Assembly: GCF_007474535.1 (NCBI RefSeq)
Contig: NZ_VKNW01000006.1
Coordinates: 208,604-272,603, forward strand
Length of the DNA: 64,000 bases
Source: Chryseobacterium echinoideorum
GTDB lineage: Bacteria > Bacteroidota > Bacteroidia > Flavobacteriales > Weeksellaceae
Direction: 5' to 3'
Part shown: positions 24,868 through 33,187 of the stretch, in pieces
Numbering within the stretch: position 1 is the first letter of the stretch
Layout: each line of letters begins with the position of its first letter
Notes under the pieces: generated by a model
Told to the model about the DNA's origin: nothing
What the model saw: only the letters and a program-made list of their open reading frames with translations
Databases searched by the model: none
Translations under genes and position numbers: made by a program

Positions 24868-25818
24868 TTATACGGTTATGCTGCTGTCGATTGCCTGATT
24901 ATTCCAGGAAATCTGTTGTATATTTTTACTTGAATCAAAAAAGAAATCTATTCTGCCCAGAAGAAGTCCTGCCCATCCAACCTGGTTTACCAGAACATTT
25001 TTGCCCGCTCTGTTGGTGAAATTTTGAGGCTCCGGCAAAAACGTATGAGTATGGCCTCCCAAAATAAGATCAATATTTTCTGTTTTTGAAGCCAAAATTT
25101 TATCGCTGATTTTTTCAGGCTCATCTTTATAATCATATCCGATATGGGATAAGCAAATAACCAGATCGCATTTTTTTTCGTTCTTCAGAAAATTAGAATA
25201 ATGCTGTGCGACATCAATAGGATCATTCCAGATGGTTTCTCCGTATTGTTTTTTTCCTACCAATCCTTCGAGCTGAATTCCTACCCCGAAGATTCCTACC
25301 TTTATTCCGTCTTTGTTAAAAATTTTATAGGCTGAAGTTTTTCCGTCTAAAATAGTATTTTTAAAATCATAATTAGAACAAATGAACGGGAATTTAGCAT
25401 TAGGCAAAACCTTCAAAAATCCGTCCAGACCATTATCAAAATCATGATTTCCCATCGTAGAAGCATCATATTTCATCATCGACATGAGTTTAAATTCCAG
25501 CTCACCTCCAAAAAAATTAAAATAAGGTGTCCCTTGGAAAATATCTCCGGAATCAAGCAGCAAAGTATTGCTTTCTTCGTTTCTTATCTTCTGAATCAAG
25601 CTTGCTCTTCTTGCAAATCCACCTTGATTAGGATTTCGTGTATAACTGGAATCAAATGGTTCTATTCTGCTGTGCTGATCGTTGGTATGAAGAATAGTCA
25701 GTTTTCTGGAAGAGTTTAAAGACTGCAGGTTCAGACCTTCTGCCATCATCAGATTCGGAGCTAAAGTCATTGCTATAGTTCCGCCGGTAACCGTTTTTAA
25801 AAAGCTTTTTCTGTTCAT
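24868..25818 (-). CDS. Secreted metallophosphatase, N-terminal half of a UshA-like 5'-nucleotidase
   Basis: The 316-residue product starts with a twin-arginine-like or Sec signal (MNRKSFLKTVTGGTIAM). It then carries calcineurin-type metal sites: ILHTNDQHSR, LLDSGDIFQGT, TMGNHDFDNG and GGHTHTFL. These match the catalytic domain of UshA/YfkN nucleotidases. The substrate-binding C-terminal domain is missing here and is encoded by the preceding gene, whose stop overlaps this start (TAATG). The two chains probably act together in the periplasm in nucleotide or phosphate scavenging. Confidence 0.85.
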   Translation of the reverse strand: MNRKSFLKTVTGGTIAMTLAPNLMMAEGLNLQSLNSSRKLTILHTNDQHSRIEPFDSSYTRNPNQGGFARRASLIQKIRNEESNTLLLDSGDIFQGTPYFNFFGGELEFKLMSMMKYDASTMGNHDFDNGLDGFLKVLPNAKFPFICSNYDFKNTILDGKTSAYKIFNKDGIKVGIFGVGIQLEGLVGKKQYGETIWNDPIDVAQHYSNFLKNEKKCDLVICLSHIGYDYKDEPEKISDKILASKTENIDLILGGHTHTFLPEPQNFTNRAGKNVLVNQVGWAGLLLGRIDFFFDSSKNIQQISWNNQAIDSSITV

Positions 25819-26579
25819 TATTTTTTACCGATAAAATTTAAACGGATCTCTTCCTGAGGATTGATTTCCTGATTTTTCTTAAAATATTCTATGAAAAGAT
25901 CTCTCAGTTTAATCCCCGTCGGAATCATTTCACCTGCACTGAAAAACTTCATGTTGTCCCCTCCTAAAGCAAGATAATCGGAAGTGGCTATGTAATAAAT
26001 ATTTGATTGATCTACCTCTTTTCCATTAATAAGTGCTTTTGAAAATACACCGTTGTTGGTCTCTATATAAAGATGAGAAACAGGATTATTTTTTTGAGTT
26101 TTTACATAATAATCAAAAAGTCCCTGCAAGTCCGAACCTTTCATTTTCATGATGATGACTTCATTTTCAAAAGGCATTACTTCAAAAACATTCTTGAGGA
26201 GGATGTCGCCTTTTCCTATGGTTGTACGGATGCCTCCGATGTTGATCAACGCAGCATCAATATTTTTTCCGATGTTTTTGATTGCCCATTCATTGGTTCC
26301 GTCAAAAGTATAATCTGCCAGAAGATTTCCAAGATTACTGTTGTCACCTTCTTTAGTAAGATCTACAACAGTATGGGAGATTTTCTGGTTCATTTCCTGG
26401 TTGAGCTTATCAGTATAAGGTTCAATAAACCGGACAAACTTTTCGTCTGACTTTATTTCGTTATTGATAGAAATGTTTTTTCGGGTGTTCACATCTGCAA
26501 CCTGCCAAGATGCAGTTTTGCAGGCAGTGAGAGAGACCAGAGCAATTCCTATGAATAAGAATTTATTTTGCATAATCAT
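25818..26579 (-). CDS. Lipoprotein with 5'-nucleotidase C-terminal domain
   Basis: The 253-residue protein has a lipoprotein signal with lipobox LTAC; a second Met two codons in (26573) is an equally good start. The mature part is the 5_nucleotid_C domain, recognised by NLGNLLADYTFDGTNEWAI, INIGGIRTTIGKG, VMPFENEVIIMKM and SDYLALGGDNM. In one-chain nucleotidases this domain binds the base and follows the metallophosphatase domain. Here the order in the operon is reversed and the halves are separate proteins. It heads a four-gene minus-strand run ending with recO. Confidence 0.85.
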   Translation of the reverse strand: MIMQNKFLFIGIALVSLTACKTASWQVADVNTRKNISINNEIKSDEKFVRFIEPYTDKLNQEMNQKISHTVVDLTKEGDNSNLGNLLADYTFDGTNEWAIKNIGKNIDAALINIGGIRTTIGKGDILLKNVFEVMPFENEVIIMKMKGSDLQGLFDYYVKTQKNNPVSHLYIETNNGVFSKALINGKEVDQSNIYYIATSDYLALGGDNMKFFSAGEMIPTGIKLRDLFIEYFKKNQEINPQEEIRLNFIGKK

Positions 26580-26628
26580 TTTACTATATGCAAATATAAT
26601 TATATGTATAATAAAACATGATTAATTA

Positions 26629-26660
26629 TTGCAAATTCTTGACTTAATTGATTAAATTTG
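26629..26660 (+). promoter_or_regulatory. dapA promoter
   Basis: TTG at 26629-26631 and TAAATTTG at 26653-26660, 21 bp apart, fit the Bacteroidota promoter pattern. The start would lie about 15 bp before the dapA ATG. Confidence 0.6.
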
Positions 26661-26681
26661 GCAATAATAATTTTTTAACAG

Positions 26682-27554
26682 ATGAGCATTTTAAAAGGAG
26701 TAGGTGTTGCTTTGGTAACGCCCTTTAATGAAGATTTATCCGTTGATTTTGACAGTCTAACAAAACTTGTGGACTATAATATCGAAAACGGAACCAATTA
26801 TTTAGTTGTTTTGGGAACTACAGCGGAAGCTGCAACGCTTTCTTCTGATGAAAAGAAACAGGTTATAGATTACATCATTAAGGCCAACAATAAACGTGTA
26901 CCGTTGGTTTTAGGAATCGGCGGGAACAATACGCTTGAAGTTAAAAAACAAATTGAAGAAACAGATATTTCAGATTTTACAGCGGTTTTATCGGTGTCTC
27001 CTTATTATAACAAACCGAATCAGGAAGGGCTTTATCAGCATTATAAAGCTTTGGCTTCCACAGGAAAAAATATTATCATTTATAATGTTCCGTCAAGAAC
27101 AGGACAAAATATCGAAGCAGAAACTACATTGCGTTTAGCAAAGGAATTTCCGAATTTATTCCTAATCAAAGAAGCAGCACCGAATATTCTTCAGTACTTT
27201 GATATTTTAAGAAAAAAACCTGAAGGTTTTAATCTGGTTTCGGGAGATGATGAGTTTACCCTTCCGGTTACTTTGGCAGGTGGAGCAGGAGTGATTTCCG
27301 TAATCGGACAGGCATATCCCAAAGAATTTTCCACAATGGTTCAGTTGGCTTTCGATAAAAAAGTAGATGAAGCATACGAAATTCATAATAAATTGGTTGA
27401 AATTACCAGATTGATTTTTGCGGAAGGAAATCCTTGCGGAATTAAAGCTGTTTTAGCAGAAAAAGGAATTGTTAAAAATTATTTGCGACTTCCTTTGGTT
27501 AAAGCTTCAGAGGGACTTTATGCTAAAATTAAAGCTGAAATGGCGAACATCTAA
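26682..27554 (+). CDS. dapA: 4-hydroxy-tetrahydrodipicolinate synthase
   Basis: This 290-residue protein has the usual DapA length and motifs. It condenses pyruvate with aspartate semialdehyde, the first step of the lysine and diaminopimelate branch. Visible are GTTAEAATLS with the active-site Thr, SPYYNKPNQEGLYQHY, Tyr134 in YNVPSRTG and the Schiff-base Lys163 in LIKEAA. It is a single-gene unit with its own promoter and a terminator at 27607. Confidence 0.95.
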   Translation: MSILKGVGVALVTPFNEDLSVDFDSLTKLVDYNIENGTNYLVVLGTTAEAATLSSDEKKQVIDYIIKANNKRVPLVLGIGGNNTLEVKKQIEETDISDFTAVLSVSPYYNKPNQEGLYQHYKALASTGKNIIIYNVPSRTGQNIEAETTLRLAKEFPNLFLIKEAAPNILQYFDILRKKPEGFNLVSGDDEFTLPVTLAGGAGVISVIGQAYPKEFSTMVQLAFDKKVDEAYEIHNKLVEITRLIFAEGNPCGIKAVLAEKGIVKNYLRLPLVKASEGLYAKIKAEMANI

Positions 27555-27606
27555 AAGGTGAATTGTCAATACATCAATGGCGAATTTTTAATTGATAAAT
27601 AAAATT

Positions 27607-27637
27607 AAAGTGAGAAGTGTAAAACTTTTCACTTTTT
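27607..27637 (+). terminator. dapA terminator
   Basis: An 11-bp stem (AAAGTGAGAAG / CTTTTCACTTT, one G-T pair) with a 7-nt loop runs into TTTTTT. Confidence 0.75.
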
Positions 27638-27703
27638 TAATCTATAGCTTTTAATGCATAAGTCATAAATATTTTGATTAATCGTGAATCAATCTTATCA
27701 GTA

Positions 27704-28201
27704 ATGAAACTAATCAAAGCAACCGAAAAAAACATACCATTAATCCAAGATTTAGCAAAAAGATCTTGGGAAAATGCCTATGCAGAAATTCTTTCACAAG
27801 AGCAGATGAAGTATATGCTTGAAAATATGTATTCTGAGATTGAAATTTCGGCACATCTTGGAAATTCTAATTATCATTATTATCTTATTTTTGATGAAAA
27901 GACAAATGATTACGACGGATTTATAGGTTTTGAACATCATTACGAAGAAAATACGACCAAACTTCACCGGATTTATCTCGTTCCCAAAAGTAAAGGAAAA
28001 GGCTTAGGCAAAAAAACGCTTGAATTTCTCAACGAAAAAGTAAAAGAAAGTGGTGATAACAGAGTTATTCTAAATGTGAATAAACATAATTCAGCACAGA
28101 AATTCTACGAATCTCAAGGATATAAAGTGTATGATGAAGGCGTTTTTGATATTGGAAATGGCTTTGTGATGGATGATTTTTTAATGGAGATATTGTTGTA
28201 A
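27704..28201 (+). CDS. GNAT family N-acetyltransferase
   Basis: Start taken at ATG 27704 (165 residues), since MKLIKATEKNIPLIQDLAKR is the usual beginning of the fold; the frame continues upstream to 27674 without a conserved sequence. The acetyl-CoA loop is LHRIYLVPKSKGKGLGKKTL (R/Q-x-x-G-x-G/A type), followed by LNVNKHNSAQKFYESQGYKV. The acceptor is unknown; RimI-like or small-molecule N-acetylation is possible. Confidence 0.85.
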   Translation: MKLIKATEKNIPLIQDLAKRSWENAYAEILSQEQMKYMLENMYSEIEISAHLGNSNYHYYLIFDEKTNDYDGFIGFEHHYEENTTKLHRIYLVPKSKGKGLGKKTLEFLNEKVKESGDNRVILNVNKHNSAQKFYESQGYKVYDEGVFDIGNGFVMDDFLMEILL

Positions 28202-28253
28202 GATATAATTGTGTATACTAAATTTTGTAAATTTGAATTAAATTTCACAAGAA

Positions 28254-28478
28254 ATGAATGCTGCTGAAATAAAATTAGAGTTAATTAATAGGATTGCTAA
28301 CTTGAAAGACACGAAAATTATAGACGAAATTAAAAATCTTCTGGATTTCGAGCAGGATACTGATGTCTACCAATTAGATGATGTGCAAAACGTAAGGCTT
28401 TTAAATGCTCAAAATGATGAAGTCTTGAGTGAAGATGAAGCTAATAATCAAATTGAAAAATGGCTTCAAGAAAGGTAA
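28254..28478 (+). CDS. Antitoxin of a ParE-type module
   Basis: The 74-residue acidic protein has helical segments (IKLELINRIANLKDTKIIDE) and an acidic tail ending IEKWLQER. It overlaps the toxin gene by 19 bp and precedes it, as antitoxins of RelBE/ParDE systems do. The small helical form resembles Bacteroidota antitoxins annotated as addiction-module components. TAAATTTG at 28228-28235 is a likely -7 box. Confidence 0.75.
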   Translation: MNAAEIKLELINRIANLKDTKIIDEIKNLLDFEQDTDVYQLDDVQNVRLLNAQNDEVLSEDEANNQIEKWLQER

Positions 28479-28759
28479 TCTGGACCAAGGAAGCCAATAT
28501 TGAAAGAAAAGATATTCTTGAGTTTTGGATTGATAATAATAAATCTAAAACATACAGCATTAAACTGAATAAGCTTTTGATCAAGTCTATCAAGCAGCTC
28601 GCTGAAAACCCGATGATTGGTCGAGAGACAAGTTTAAGGAACGTTAGAGTTAAAATCATTTCAAATTACTTACTTTTCTATCAATTTGATGATGTTCAGA
28701 TAAAAGTTTTATCTGTTTGGGACGGACGAAGAAACCGGAAGACAAATAAATTTTTCTGA
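28460..28759 (+). CDS. RelE/ParE family toxin
   Basis: This 99-residue protein has the ParE/RelE fold signature: VIWTKEANIERKDILEFWID at the start, a middle helix (LLIKSIKQLAENPMIG) and the terminal strands LLFYQFDDVQIKVLSVWDGR. ParE toxins inhibit gyrase; RelE toxins cut mRNA at the ribosome. The catalytic basic set of RelE is not obvious, so ParE-like is favoured. It is coupled to the antitoxin by overlap and convergent with recG, 11 bp away. Confidence 0.85.
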   Translation: MASRKVIWTKEANIERKDILEFWIDNNKSKTYSIKLNKLLIKSIKQLAENPMIGRETSLRNVRVKIISNYLLFYQFDDVQIKVLSVWDGRRNRKTNKFF

Positions 28760-28770
28760 TTTATTGAGGT

Positions 28771-30912
28771 TTACGAAATCTTACTCCACTTATTTTTCCC
28801 TTTATAATTCTGAAGATAATAATTTTTAATAATCTGGTGGTCAGTTCGTGATAAATGAGGATCGGATTCCAGAATCTTTTCAACCAGACTTTTTGTCGTT
28901 TTAATGATTTGTGCATCATTGACAAGATCAAGTTTTTTAAAATCAACAACGCCACTTTGCTGGGTTCCCAAAATATCGCCCGGACCACGCAACTGCATAT
29001 CAACCTCCGAAATTTTAAAACCGTCATTGGTTTCTGTCATGGTTTTGATTCTTGTGCGGCTTTCTTTTGATAGTTTATCAGATGTCATCAAAATACAGTA
29101 GCTCTGTTCAGCACCTCTTCCGACACGACCGCGAAGTTGATGAAGCTGTGAAAGTCCGAATCTTTCTGCACTTTCAATCACCATTACTGAAGCATTCGGA
29201 ACATTTACACCGACTTCAATCACGGTTGTTGCGACCATAATCTGCGATTTCCCAGATGCAAAATAATTCATGGCAGCATCTTTTTCATCAGGTTTCATTT
29301 TCCCGTGAAGCATTGTTACATTGTAATTGGAGAAATTATCTATAATGTTTTCTAAACCTTCCATTAGATTTTTGTAATCCAAAGTTTCAGATTCTTCAAT
29401 CAAAGGATAAACGAAATAGATTTGTCTTCCTTTCCGAATTTCTTCGTGACAGAATTGATAGACATAAGCGCGGTCTTTTTCTCTCCGGTGAGCGGTAATA
29501 ATGGCTTTTCTTCCAACGGGTAGTTCATCAATCACAGAAACATCCAGATCAGAATAAAAACTCATGGCCAAAGTTCTGGGAATCGGAGTGGCGGTCATCA
29601 CCAAAATATGTGGAGGAATTTTATTTTTAGCCCAAAGTTTTGCCCTTTGAGCGACACCAAACCGATGCTGTTCGTCAATAACTGCCAATCCGAGATTTTT
29701 GAATTTTACTTTATCTTCCAAAACCGCATGAGTCCCGATTAAAATTGACAGTTCTCCGTTTTCAAGCTCCTCATGAATGATTTTTCTTACAGAAGCTTTT
29801 ACTGACCCAGTTAAAAGGCTCACTTTGATAGGAGTATTTTTCAGTAAATCTTTAATTCCATTATAATGCTGTTGAGCCAGAATTTCTGTAGGTGCCATCA
29901 GACAGCTCTGAAAGCCGTTATCCATGGCAATAAGCATCGTCAATAAAGCAACCATCGTTTTTCCCGAACCAACATCGCCTTGTAAAAGCCGATTCATCTG
30001 AATTGCTTTTTTCATATCCATCCTGATTTCTTTTAATACTCTTTTCTGGGCATTAGTAAGATCAAAGGGAAGATGATTTTCGTAAAATTCTGTAAAATAA
30101 TCACCTACAATAGGAAACGGATTTCCAATGGACTGTGTTTTATGATGAAGCTTTTTAAGACCATAACCAAGCTGAAAGAAAAAGGACTCCTCAAATTTCA
30201 GACGGTTATCTGATTTCTCAAAATGCTGCTGATCTTTTGGAAAGTGAATATTGAGAAAAGTATGCTGTCTTGATAAAAATTGATAATGACGAATCATATA
30301 TTCCGGAAGGTTTTCCTGAATCAGAGCCGGAATTTCTCTGCATATATTTTTTAAAACATTCTGGAAAAACTTTTGGTTTAAACCTCGTTTGCTTAGTTTT
30401 TCCGAACTTGGATAAATGGGTCTTAATCTGCTTTCGGTTTCTTTATTTTCTTCAGCTTCAATTTCAGGATGTGGCATTGAAAACTGATTGCTGAAAACAT
30501 TTATTTTTCCGAAAATATAGACTTCTCTATTAATGGGAATCTGCTCTTTCAGCCACTTGGAATATTGGAACCAGACCAAATCCATCGTTCCGGTATGATC
30601 GTTAAATTTTGCAGAAAGTCTTTTGGTTTTTCCAGTCTGAATTTCTTTTACAGAAGTGATTTTACCTTTCAGCTGAACTTCAATATTGCTTTCCTGCAGC
30701 ATTGATACGGTAAAAACTTTACTTTTATCAATATACCGGATCGGATAAAAATGAAGAAAATCTTCCACGATAGAAATTCCCAACACGTTTTTGATGAGTT
30801 TGGCTCGTTCAGGACCGATTCCTTTCACAAATTCTATGGGAGTTTCTAAAGTCAGAAATTTATTTTTGAGGCACGAATTTCGGGAAAATTTAGAAATAAA
30901 AAAAGCTTTCAT
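28771..30912 (-). CDS. recG: ATP-dependent DNA helicase RecG
   Basis: The 713-residue protein has the full RecG architecture: an N-terminal wedge domain (ETPIEFVKGIGPERAKLIKN and the OB-fold up to about 220), motif I GDVGSGKTMVALL, motif II DEQHRFGVAQR, motif III MTATPIPRTLAMSF, and the C-terminal helicase half with TTVIEVGVNVPNA and QLRGRVGRG. It rescues stalled forks and migrates Holliday junctions. The first 20 residues before the conserved start are an extension of doubtful reality, but no other ATG fits. Confidence 0.95.
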   Translation of the reverse strand: MKAFFISKFSRNSCLKNKFLTLETPIEFVKGIGPERAKLIKNVLGISIVEDFLHFYPIRYIDKSKVFTVSMLQESNIEVQLKGKITSVKEIQTGKTKRLSAKFNDHTGTMDLVWFQYSKWLKEQIPINREVYIFGKINVFSNQFSMPHPEIEAEENKETESRLRPIYPSSEKLSKRGLNQKFFQNVLKNICREIPALIQENLPEYMIRHYQFLSRQHTFLNIHFPKDQQHFEKSDNRLKFEESFFFQLGYGLKKLHHKTQSIGNPFPIVGDYFTEFYENHLPFDLTNAQKRVLKEIRMDMKKAIQMNRLLQGDVGSGKTMVALLTMLIAMDNGFQSCLMAPTEILAQQHYNGIKDLLKNTPIKVSLLTGSVKASVRKIIHEELENGELSILIGTHAVLEDKVKFKNLGLAVIDEQHRFGVAQRAKLWAKNKIPPHILVMTATPIPRTLAMSFYSDLDVSVIDELPVGRKAIITAHRREKDRAYVYQFCHEEIRKGRQIYFVYPLIEESETLDYKNLMEGLENIIDNFSNYNVTMLHGKMKPDEKDAAMNYFASGKSQIMVATTVIEVGVNVPNASVMVIESAERFGLSQLHQLRGRVGRGAEQSYCILMTSDKLSKESRTRIKTMTETNDGFKISEVDMQLRGPGDILGTQQSGVVDFKKLDLVNDAQIIKTTKSLVEKILESDPHLSRTDHQIIKNYYLQNYKGKNKWSKIS

Positions 30913-31019
30913 TTTTGAAAGCTCAGGTTTATTTAAAACAAAAGATACAGACTTATTTAATTGCTCATTTCTTTCAAATTTTTAACTAAAAAAACTGAAA
31001 TTAGATACTAAAAACCTTT

Positions 31020-31553
31020 TTATTCTTTTATTTTAGACTTAAATTTTTTCTGATAATCTTCCCAGTCCTCTCGGGTTTTAATTTTTTTATACATATCAGT
31101 TGAGATAAATGAAAGGTAAGGTTCCAGTTCTTTAGCAGACAGCTCACCTTGCAAAATCGTGATCGGATTGCCGTTTTCTTCTAAAAAAACCGTACTCGGA
31201 ACAGCATTTACGTTCATATACTGGGTAAATTCATGCAGAGAATTTCGTCCTCTTTTTTGCGAAGTGTTTTCATTGGAAAATTTTCTCCCGAATATTTCGA
31301 TCGTTTTTTTATCTTCGGCATTGAATTTTACAGGGTAATAATTTTCATTCAGATATTCATAGATGATGGGATGTCCGTAAGTTTTTTTCTCCATAATCTT
31401 ACACGGACCGCACCAATCTGCATAAAAATCAATAAGAATCTTTTTAGGCTGGGTTTTTTGTGCTTCGAGAGCTTCTTCAATAGTCATCCACTTTACCTGT
31501 GAAAAGGCAAAAACAGATTGAATAAAGAATATAATCGCAAAAATTTTTTTCAT
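31020..31553 (-). CDS. Secreted thioredoxin-fold protein
   Basis: This 177-residue protein has a signal peptide ending near residue 19 (FAFSQ) and a thioredoxin domain with the active-site WCGPC in DFYADWCGPCKIM and cis-Pro in NAVPSTVFL. It would act in periplasmic disulfide reduction or isomerisation. It lies 22 bp downstream of the first POT transporter gene on the same strand and may be co-transcribed. Confidence 0.85.
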   Translation of the reverse strand: MKKIFAIIFFIQSVFAFSQVKWMTIEEALEAQKTQPKKILIDFYADWCGPCKIMEKKTYGHPIIYEYLNENYYPVKFNAEDKKTIEIFGRKFSNENTSQKRGRNSLHEFTQYMNVNAVPSTVFLEENGNPITILQGELSAKELEPYLSFISTDMYKKIKTREDWEDYQKKFKSKIKE

Positions 31554-31574
31554 AATTGTTTTAATATTAAATCA

Positions 31575-33086
31575 TTAACGTACTTCCTGCATCAGTTTTT
31601 TTACAAATGGAGATATCAAAATAAGTACCACTCCTGCAATCACGGCATATAATCCCAATTGTTTGTAACCTTCGGTATACGTTATTAATGCATCATAGTT
31701 GGTAGAGTTTTTATCTGCTTTTGCTAATCCGGCTCCGATTATTCCGGCAACATACTGCCCATAAGCTGAGGCGAGAAACCATAATCCCATCATCATTCCC
31801 TGAAGATTTTTTGTTGAAAGCTTGGTCATAATAGATAATCCTATAGGAGAGAGACATAATTCTCCTAAAGTGATGATCAGTAAAGCCAGAGTGAAGAAGT
31901 TTAATGAAGTTATTCCTTGAAGATCAGCAAATAATCTTGTCGCAAATAAAATATAATATCCCAGTCCCAAAAATATAAACCCTAAACCAAACTTAATAAT
32001 CGTATTGGGTTCTATTTTCTTTTTACTGAGCCAAATCCAAAATAACCCGATCAAAGGAGCTAAAAATATAATGAAAAATGCTCCGGCAGAATTGTTGACC
32101 CCATTAGGATCCAGATTGAGCAGGTCTTTGTTGAGGTTTTTAGCGGCAAAAATGCTTAATGAGCCTCCGCTTTGTTCGTAAATTCCCCAAAAAACAATAG
32201 AAAATAAAATGAAAATAAGCGCCGCCCAAAGTTTTTTGCGTTCTGATTCGGTTACTTTAGACATTTCATAGAACAGGTAGATCAAAGTTAAAGGTCCAAC
32301 GATCCACATAAAATAATCTGTATATTCAGGGACAGATACCATTTTCATAATTAATGGAATAAAAATTAAGGATAAAATATATGTTCCATATTCTTTCCAT
32401 TTCGGCATTTTTCCTGATTTTCCTTCGGCTAAGACTTCCAAGGGCTGCAATCCGATGTTTCCCAAACTTTTTTGGGTAAAAACAAAATTAATCAAACTAA
32501 TAACCATCACAATTGCTGCTAAACCAAAAGCTACGTTCCATCTTATGTTTTGAGAAATCATATCTCCGAAAAGCTCACCTTTACCAATGGCAATACACAA
32601 ATATCCGCCCAATAAAGCTCCAAGATTGATTCCTGCATAAAACAGAGAAAATCCCGCATCTGCTCTGGAGTCATTCGGCTTGTAGAGTTGCCCGACCATT
32701 GAGGAAATATTTGGCTTAAAAAAACCTGTACCCACTACCGTAAAAGAAATTCCTAAAAAGAAATACTCATGAGGATCTGTTGCTAAAATTAAGCTTCCGA
32801 TAATCATCAAAAGTCCGCCCCAGAAAAGAGATTTTCTGAATCCGAGAATCTTATCGGCGAATAATCCTCCGATAAAGGTAAAAGCATACACAAAAGCCTG
32901 AGTTGCGCCATATTGTAAATTGGCTTTCTCATCATCAAATTTCAATTGAGAAATCATGAAAAACACCAGCATTCCGCGCATTCCGTAGAAGCAGAACCGT
33001 TCCCACATTTCAGAGAAAAAGAGACTCCAGATCTGTTTTGGATATTTTCCTTTAAAATTTTGTATTTCGTCGAGGGTGAGGTTCAT
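31575..33086 (-). CDS. POT/PTR family peptide transporter, paralogue 1
   Basis: This 503-residue membrane protein of the proton-dependent oligopeptide transporter family has about 12-14 hydrophobic segments. The proton-coupling motif ExxERF appears as EMWERF near residue 26, and GNGFFKPN-type and GELCLSPIGLS motifs follow. It imports di- or tripeptides with protons. It is the shortest of three tandem paralogues and lacks the long loops of the other two. Confidence 0.9.
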   Translation of the reverse strand: MNLTLDEIQNFKGKYPKQIWSLFFSEMWERFCFYGMRGMLVFFMISQLKFDDEKANLQYGATQAFVYAFTFIGGLFADKILGFRKSLFWGGLLMIIGSLILATDPHEYFFLGISFTVVGTGFFKPNISSMVGQLYKPNDSRADAGFSLFYAGINLGALLGGYLCIAIGKGELFGDMISQNIRWNVAFGLAAIVMVISLINFVFTQKSLGNIGLQPLEVLAEGKSGKMPKWKEYGTYILSLIFIPLIMKMVSVPEYTDYFMWIVGPLTLIYLFYEMSKVTESERKKLWAALIFILFSIVFWGIYEQSGGSLSIFAAKNLNKDLLNLDPNGVNNSAGAFFIIFLAPLIGLFWIWLSKKKIEPNTIIKFGLGFIFLGLGYYILFATRLFADLQGITSLNFFTLALLIITLGELCLSPIGLSIMTKLSTKNLQGMMMGLWFLASAYGQYVAGIIGAGLAKADKNSTNYDALITYTEGYKQLGLYAVIAGVVLILISPFVKKLMQEVR

Positions 33087-33137
33087 AATTATATATTATT
33101 TAATAGTTTTGATTTAATTTACAATCTACTAATGTAT

Positions 33138-33165
33138 AAAAAAACCTCTGAAAAATCAGAGGTTT
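33138..33165 (-). terminator. Terminator of POT paralogue 2
   Basis: A 10-bp stem (AAACCTCTGA / TCAGAGGTTT) with a 4-nt A loop, and a T run on the minus strand. It ends the gene at 33188. Confidence 0.8.
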
Positions 33166-33187
33166 AGTAATTATTTGTTTGCATAGT

